NCBI GenBank assembly: GCA_013203955.1
Contig: JABMOY010000149.1
Location: 1 to 45,563, forward strand
Origin: Rhodospirillales bacterium
Lineage (GTDB): Bacteria; Pseudomonadota; Alphaproteobacteria; Rhodospirillales; Casp-alpha2
Direction of reading: 5' to 3'
Length of the DNA stretch: 45,563 bases
Positions 42,751-45,563 of this stretch are shown piece after piece. The position numbers and the translations under genes were made by a program. The notes under the pieces were generated by a model, which made no database searches, was not told the origin of the DNA, and was given only the letters and a program-made list of their open reading frames with translations. Numbering within the stretch: position 1 is the stretch's first letter; each line of letters begins with the position of its first letter.

Positions 42751-43699
42751 TCAACACCCTGATCGGTGCGCCTTTCATCCAAGCTGTTATGTTTTCGACG
42801 GCTTCGCCATAAACGAGCGCATTCAGTTCCTTGACCACGTAACCGGTGTGCCCGGTCAGCACGGCGTTATCCAAGCTCCGGAAAGGGTGGTTCCTGGGCA
42901 AGGGCTCGACATCGTAAACGTCGATGCCGGCGCCGGCGATGGTGTTATTGGCCAGCGCTTCGACCAACGCCCCTTCATCAACGATGGGGCCGCGCGATGT
43001 GTTGACCAAGTACGCGCTCGATTTCATCAGCGTCAGTTCAGGGAAGCCGACGAGTCCCCGGGTGCGGTCGCTGAGGACTAAGTGAATGGAAATAACGTCG
43101 GACTCGGCGAACAGCGCATCTATGCTGACGCGGGTGACGCCGACTTCCCTGCATCTTTCCTCCGTTAGGTTTTCGCTCCAGGCGATAACGTCCATGCCGA
43201 GCGCCAAGGCGACCTTGGCGACCATGCCGCCGAGTTTGCCGAGGCCTAAGAGCCCCAGGGTCTTGCCGTTCATGCCCTCGGATACGGCGCCCTGCCAGCC
43301 GCCTTCGTGCATGACGCGGTCTTCGGTGGAGATTTTCTTGAACAGCGCGAAGATCAAGGCCAAGGCGTGCTCGGCCGCCGGATAGCCCAGCATCGCCGTG
43401 CCGCAAACGACAATGCCCTTTTCACGCGCCGCACCCATATCGAACGACAAATTCCGCATGCCGGTGGTGATCAGAAGTTTTAAATCCGGAAGCGCATCGA
43501 TCAGCGATTTCGGGAAAGGCGTACGCTCGCGCATGGCGACGACGACGTCGAAGCCTTGCAGCGCCTTGGCGACGGCGGCCTCGCCTTCGATATAAGTATC
43601 AAAAACCTCGACCTCGGCCTCAGACCCAAGGCTATCCCAATCGGCGGAACCGAGCGCCGCCGAGCGGTAGTCATCCAAAATGGCGATGCGCGTCGTCAT
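42740..43699 (-). CDS. D-2-hydroxyacid dehydrogenase family protein
   Basis: 319 residues. Rossmann motif LLGLGKLGGMVAKVALALGM, catalytic Arg in VNTSRGPIVDEGAL, Glu in YDVEPLP, and His in LTGHTGYVV. It overlaps the TauD stop by four bases (ATGA). It may act on a 2-hydroxy dicarboxylate made by the dioxygenase or lyase step (inference). Confidence 0.87.
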   Translation of the reverse strand: MTTRIAILDDYRSAALGSADWDSLGSEAEVEVFDTYIEGEAAVAKALQGFDVVVAMRERTPFPKSLIDALPDLKLLITTGMRNLSFDMGAAREKGIVVCGTAMLGYPAAEHALALIFALFKKISTEDRVMHEGGWQGAVSEGMNGKTLGLLGLGKLGGMVAKVALALGMDVIAWSENLTEERCREVGVTRVSIDALFAESDVISIHLVLSDRTRGLVGFPELTLMKSSAYLVNTSRGPIVDEGALVEALANNTIAGAGIDVYDVEPLPRNHPFRSLDNAVLTGHTGYVVKELNALVYGEAVENITAWMKGAPIRVLNDG

Positions 43700-44766
43700 G
43701 GGGCGTTCACGGGGCCGGGGCCGGTCCCATCCACATCAAAGTGCGGGCGGACCATGATGCCGCCCCGGGGACCGGTGTTGAGCCGATCGGCGAATTGTGG
43801 AGCCAGCTGGCGCCCGTTATGCAGGTTGACCCAGAGCCTCATTAAATTTCGCCTGCGTTCGGGCTCGGGGTGGTCTTCGAAATCGGCGCGGGCGTGTAGG
43901 ATGGTATAGTTGTTGAGGATTTGAATGTCGCCCTGTTGAAACGCCAGATCGAAACGCATGTCGTCCCGCCTCGCCAGCTTCGCCACCGCATCGACAGCTT
44001 TCAACGCCAAACCTTGCAAAGGCTCGCCCGCTTTGGTTTGCCCGTCTTCGATGGTTTTGCGGTTAAAGCGGCAGTTCAACCGTCCGTCGAAATAACTAAA
44101 GACGGGGACTTTATTGAACGTCACTTCGTCGGGGTCTTCGGTGACGCCTTCGCCGCGCAAGTCGAAGTGAAAGCCGCCGCACAACGGTTCCAGGTATTCC
44201 GGATGGAGGCTGAGGATTTCGTTATAGATGGCCATGGCGCTGGTGATTTCGCTTTCGCCGCCTTTTTTCGCCGGGTGCCAGCACAACAGGCCGACGGTAT
44301 CGGCGGGATCGCAATGCGGCGCGATCCGGTTGTTGGTGGTGTAGCCGCGAACGTTCTTGGATTGGTAATCGCGCCCGGTGTCGCGAACATGGGAAATAAG
44401 ATGGCCCTTGGCGTTTTGCGTAATCGGCTGGCCCAGATGAACGCCTAGCCCCCAATAAATTGTTTTCAAGGTTTCTTCGTCATAACGCGTGGCGTCGAGA
44501 CCCCGGATCAAGGCGCAGCCGCGGCCGTTTTCAAGCTGATCGGTGACGTCGGCGATCATGGCGGCCAACGTCGGCAGCGGAAAATCGGCCGCCGTAAACT
44601 CGTAAAGGCCCAAGCCCTTGGCGCGGGTCGCCTCGGCAGCGGTCTCCAACTCTTCGATGTCATCCGCGCCCAGTTGGTATATCCAGCTCTTATCGGCGGC
44701 CAAATCGGCGCTTTTCCAGGCCGACGGCCCGGTGATGGGTGTTTTAAGAATATCGCTCACGAGCAT
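43696..44766 (-). CDS. TauD/TfdA family dioxygenase
   Basis: 356 residues of the Fe(II)/2-oxoglutarate dioxygenase family. The iron ligands are in APHCDPAD (His151, Asp153) and the distal His is in LHARADFED near residue 300, followed by the Arg that binds 2-oxoglutarate in RRRNLMRLW. It hydroxylates an unactivated C-H bond. It is the first gene of the catabolic operon; the TTGTATACAA palindrome lies 60 bp upstream of its start. Confidence 0.88.
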   Translation of the reverse strand: MLVSDILKTPITGPSAWKSADLAADKSWIYQLGADDIEELETAAEATRAKGLGLYEFTAADFPLPTLAAMIADVTDQLENGRGCALIRGLDATRYDEETLKTIYWGLGVHLGQPITQNAKGHLISHVRDTGRDYQSKNVRGYTTNNRIAPHCDPADTVGLLCWHPAKKGGESEITSAMAIYNEILSLHPEYLEPLCGGFHFDLRGEGVTEDPDEVTFNKVPVFSYFDGRLNCRFNRKTIEDGQTKAGEPLQGLALKAVDAVAKLARRDDMRFDLAFQQGDIQILNNYTILHARADFEDHPEPERRRNLMRLWVNLHNGRQLAPQFADRLNTGPRGGIMVRPHFDVDGTGPGPVNAP

Positions 44767-44825
44767 CCTCTTCCCGGCTTCTTTTTTGCTTTTGTGGCTC
44801 GATTGTAGGGCAATTGGTCCTTACT

Positions 44826-44835
44826 TTGTATACAA
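44826..44835. promoter_or_regulatory. TTGTATACAA palindrome, probable GntR-type operator (second site)
   Basis: A perfect 10-bp palindrome, identical to the core of the site at 27731-27740. It lies in the 103-bp gap between the divergent TauD-operon and PrpB-like gene, 60 and 35 bp from the two start codons. Confidence 0.65.
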
Positions 44836-44869
44836 TTGAAAAAGATTTTTAAACGATTGGAGCAATGCC

Positions 44870-45563
44870 ATGACCTGGCTTGAAGGTAACGGAAAGAGCG
44901 GCAAACCCGCGGGCGAGCGAATTCAGGAACTGATCGAAAGGCCCGAAATCCTGGGCGTTCCGGGGGCGCACAACGGGTTGGCGGGGATGTTGGCCAAAGA
45001 AGCCGGGTTCGAGGCGCTCTATATCTCCGGCGGCGCCCTGACCGCGACCATGGGCCTGCCCGACCTCGGCGTCATGACCCTGGAAGAACTTTGTTTCATT
45101 ACCCGGCAAGTGTCGCGCTCGACCGACTTGCCGTTGATCGTCGATGGCGACACCGGTTACGGCGAAGTGCTGAACGTCATGCGCACGGTCAAGGAACTGG
45201 AGCGCAACGGCGCCGGCGCCGTCCATATCGAAGACCAGATACTGCCCAAAAAATGCGGGCATTTGAACGACAAGCGCCTGATCGCGCCCGAAGACGCCGC
45301 CGCCAAGATCAGCGCCGCGACCAAGGCGCGGTCGCACCTGCGCATCATCGCCCGCACCGACGCCGCCTCCGTCGAAGGGCTGGAAGGCGCCATCAAACGG
45401 GCGAACCTCTACGTTGAGGCCGGCGCCGATATCATTTTCCCCGACGCCCTGCCGTCGGAAGAAGATTTTCGCGCCTTCGCCAAAGCCGTTCCCGGCCCGA
45501 AAATGGCCAACATGACCGAATTCGGCCGCACCCCCTATTTCACCGCGAGTGAATTCCAGGATA
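44870..45563 (+). CDS. prpB: Methylisocitrate lyase-like protein (PrpB family; runs off the right edge)
   Basis: 231 residues are visible; the C-terminus lies outside the window. The frame begins MTWLEGNGKSGKPAGERIQE with GGAG seven bases before the ATG. PrpB hallmarks are present: YISGGALTATMGLPDLGVMTLEE, DGDTGYGE at about 92-99, EDQILPKKCGHL with the catalytic Cys at about 129, ARTDAASVEGLEGAI and NMTEFGRTPYF. The enzyme cleaves 2-methylisocitrate to pyruvate and succinate or a related C-C bond. It is divergent from the TauD operon and shares its operator region. Substrate specificity could differ, because no methylcitrate synthase is visible. Confidence 0.87.
   Translation, partial: MTWLEGNGKSGKPAGERIQELIERPEILGVPGAHNGLAGMLAKEAGFEALYISGGALTATMGLPDLGVMTLEELCFITRQVSRSTDLPLIVDGDTGYGEVLNVMRTVKELERNGAGAVHIEDQILPKKCGHLNDKRLIAPEDAAAKISAATKARSHLRIIARTDAASVEGLEGAIKRANLYVEAGADIIFPDALPSEEDFRAFAKAVPGPKMANMTEFGRTPYFTASEFQD

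Noticed and set aside
44821-44869. A tRNA or other stable RNA in the divergent gap
   Set aside because: Only the palindrome and promoter-like AT-rich sequence are present; no cloverleaf can be drawn.

Overview
The window (about 45.6 kb, GC-rich, high GC at third codon positions) looks like a chromosomal stretch of an alphaproteobacterium, probably Rhodospirillales-like. The reasons are a bacterial type A RNase P RNA at the left edge, the mix of catabolic enzymes, a GAAC-N7-GAAC motif of the alphaproteobacterial LexA type, and dispersed palindromic intergenic repeats. The species cannot be named from the sequence.

Layout. 1-5 kb: 5' part of rnpB, an amidase/DjlA-like pair, a DUF3750 protein, an FAD oxidoreductase, a PilZ protein and a 2-hydroxyacid dehydrogenase. 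5-10.4 kb: a fused 5-oxoprolinase/hydantoinase and a TolC-type outer-membrane protein. 10.4-16.4 kb: a molybdenum hydroxylase locus (small, medium and large subunits, CoxG, a MocA-like cytidylyltransferase, XdhC). The large subunit carries the form II signature PYRGAGR rather than the CO-specific AYxCSFR. 16.4-23.3 kb: DUF427, two small hypotheticals, an orphan OmpR-type response regulator, a GST/hydrolase/HCCA-isomerase operon, an MFS/thioesterase pair and an enoyl-CoA hydratase.

23.3-26.2 kb is an accessory strip: short repeats, an apparently orphan LexA-type box, a membrane-anchored protein of unknown function, and then a probable cyclic-di-GMP-I (GEMM) riboswitch that runs into the ribosome-binding site of a 52-residue membrane peptide. 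Two tandem paralogous single-pass membrane peptides (44 and 41 residues) follow. These three small genes are too short for ordinary gene calling.

26.2-45.6 kb is a large catabolic region. A TcuA-like flavoprotein and a DUF1932 dehydrogenase are divergent around a perfect ATTGTATACAAT palindrome. An aconitase-family LeuC/LeuD pair, a four-domain rhodanese and an isocitrate/isopropylmalate dehydrogenase family enzyme form an operon behind a CaiB/BaiF CoA-transferase. A second operon runs TauD, 2-hydroxyacid dehydrogenase, enoyl-CoA hydratase, isocitrate-lyase family, MmgE/PrpD, MaoC, acyl-CoA dehydrogenase. It is divergent from a PrpB-like lyase around another TTGTATACAA palindrome. The shared operator suggests one regulon, probably controlled by a GntR-family protein, for degrading branched or substituted di/tricarboxylates; the substrate is unknown.

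The most unusual structure lies inside the second operon. The 5' end of maoC is present three times. Two copies are 52-codon fragments that both leave maoC homology after codon 50 and both stop at the TAA of the same 13-bp motif, TAAACAGTTACAC. Between the copies sit two AT-richer cargo genes in the operon's orientation: one encodes a class III nucleotidyl-cyclase-like protein and the other a small protein with an RX4H (HEPN-like) motif. This looks like two successive insertions of recombinase-less modules that enter maoC at one site and bring a replacement 5' end, so the host gene is rebuilt each time. It is the best candidate here for an undescribed system.
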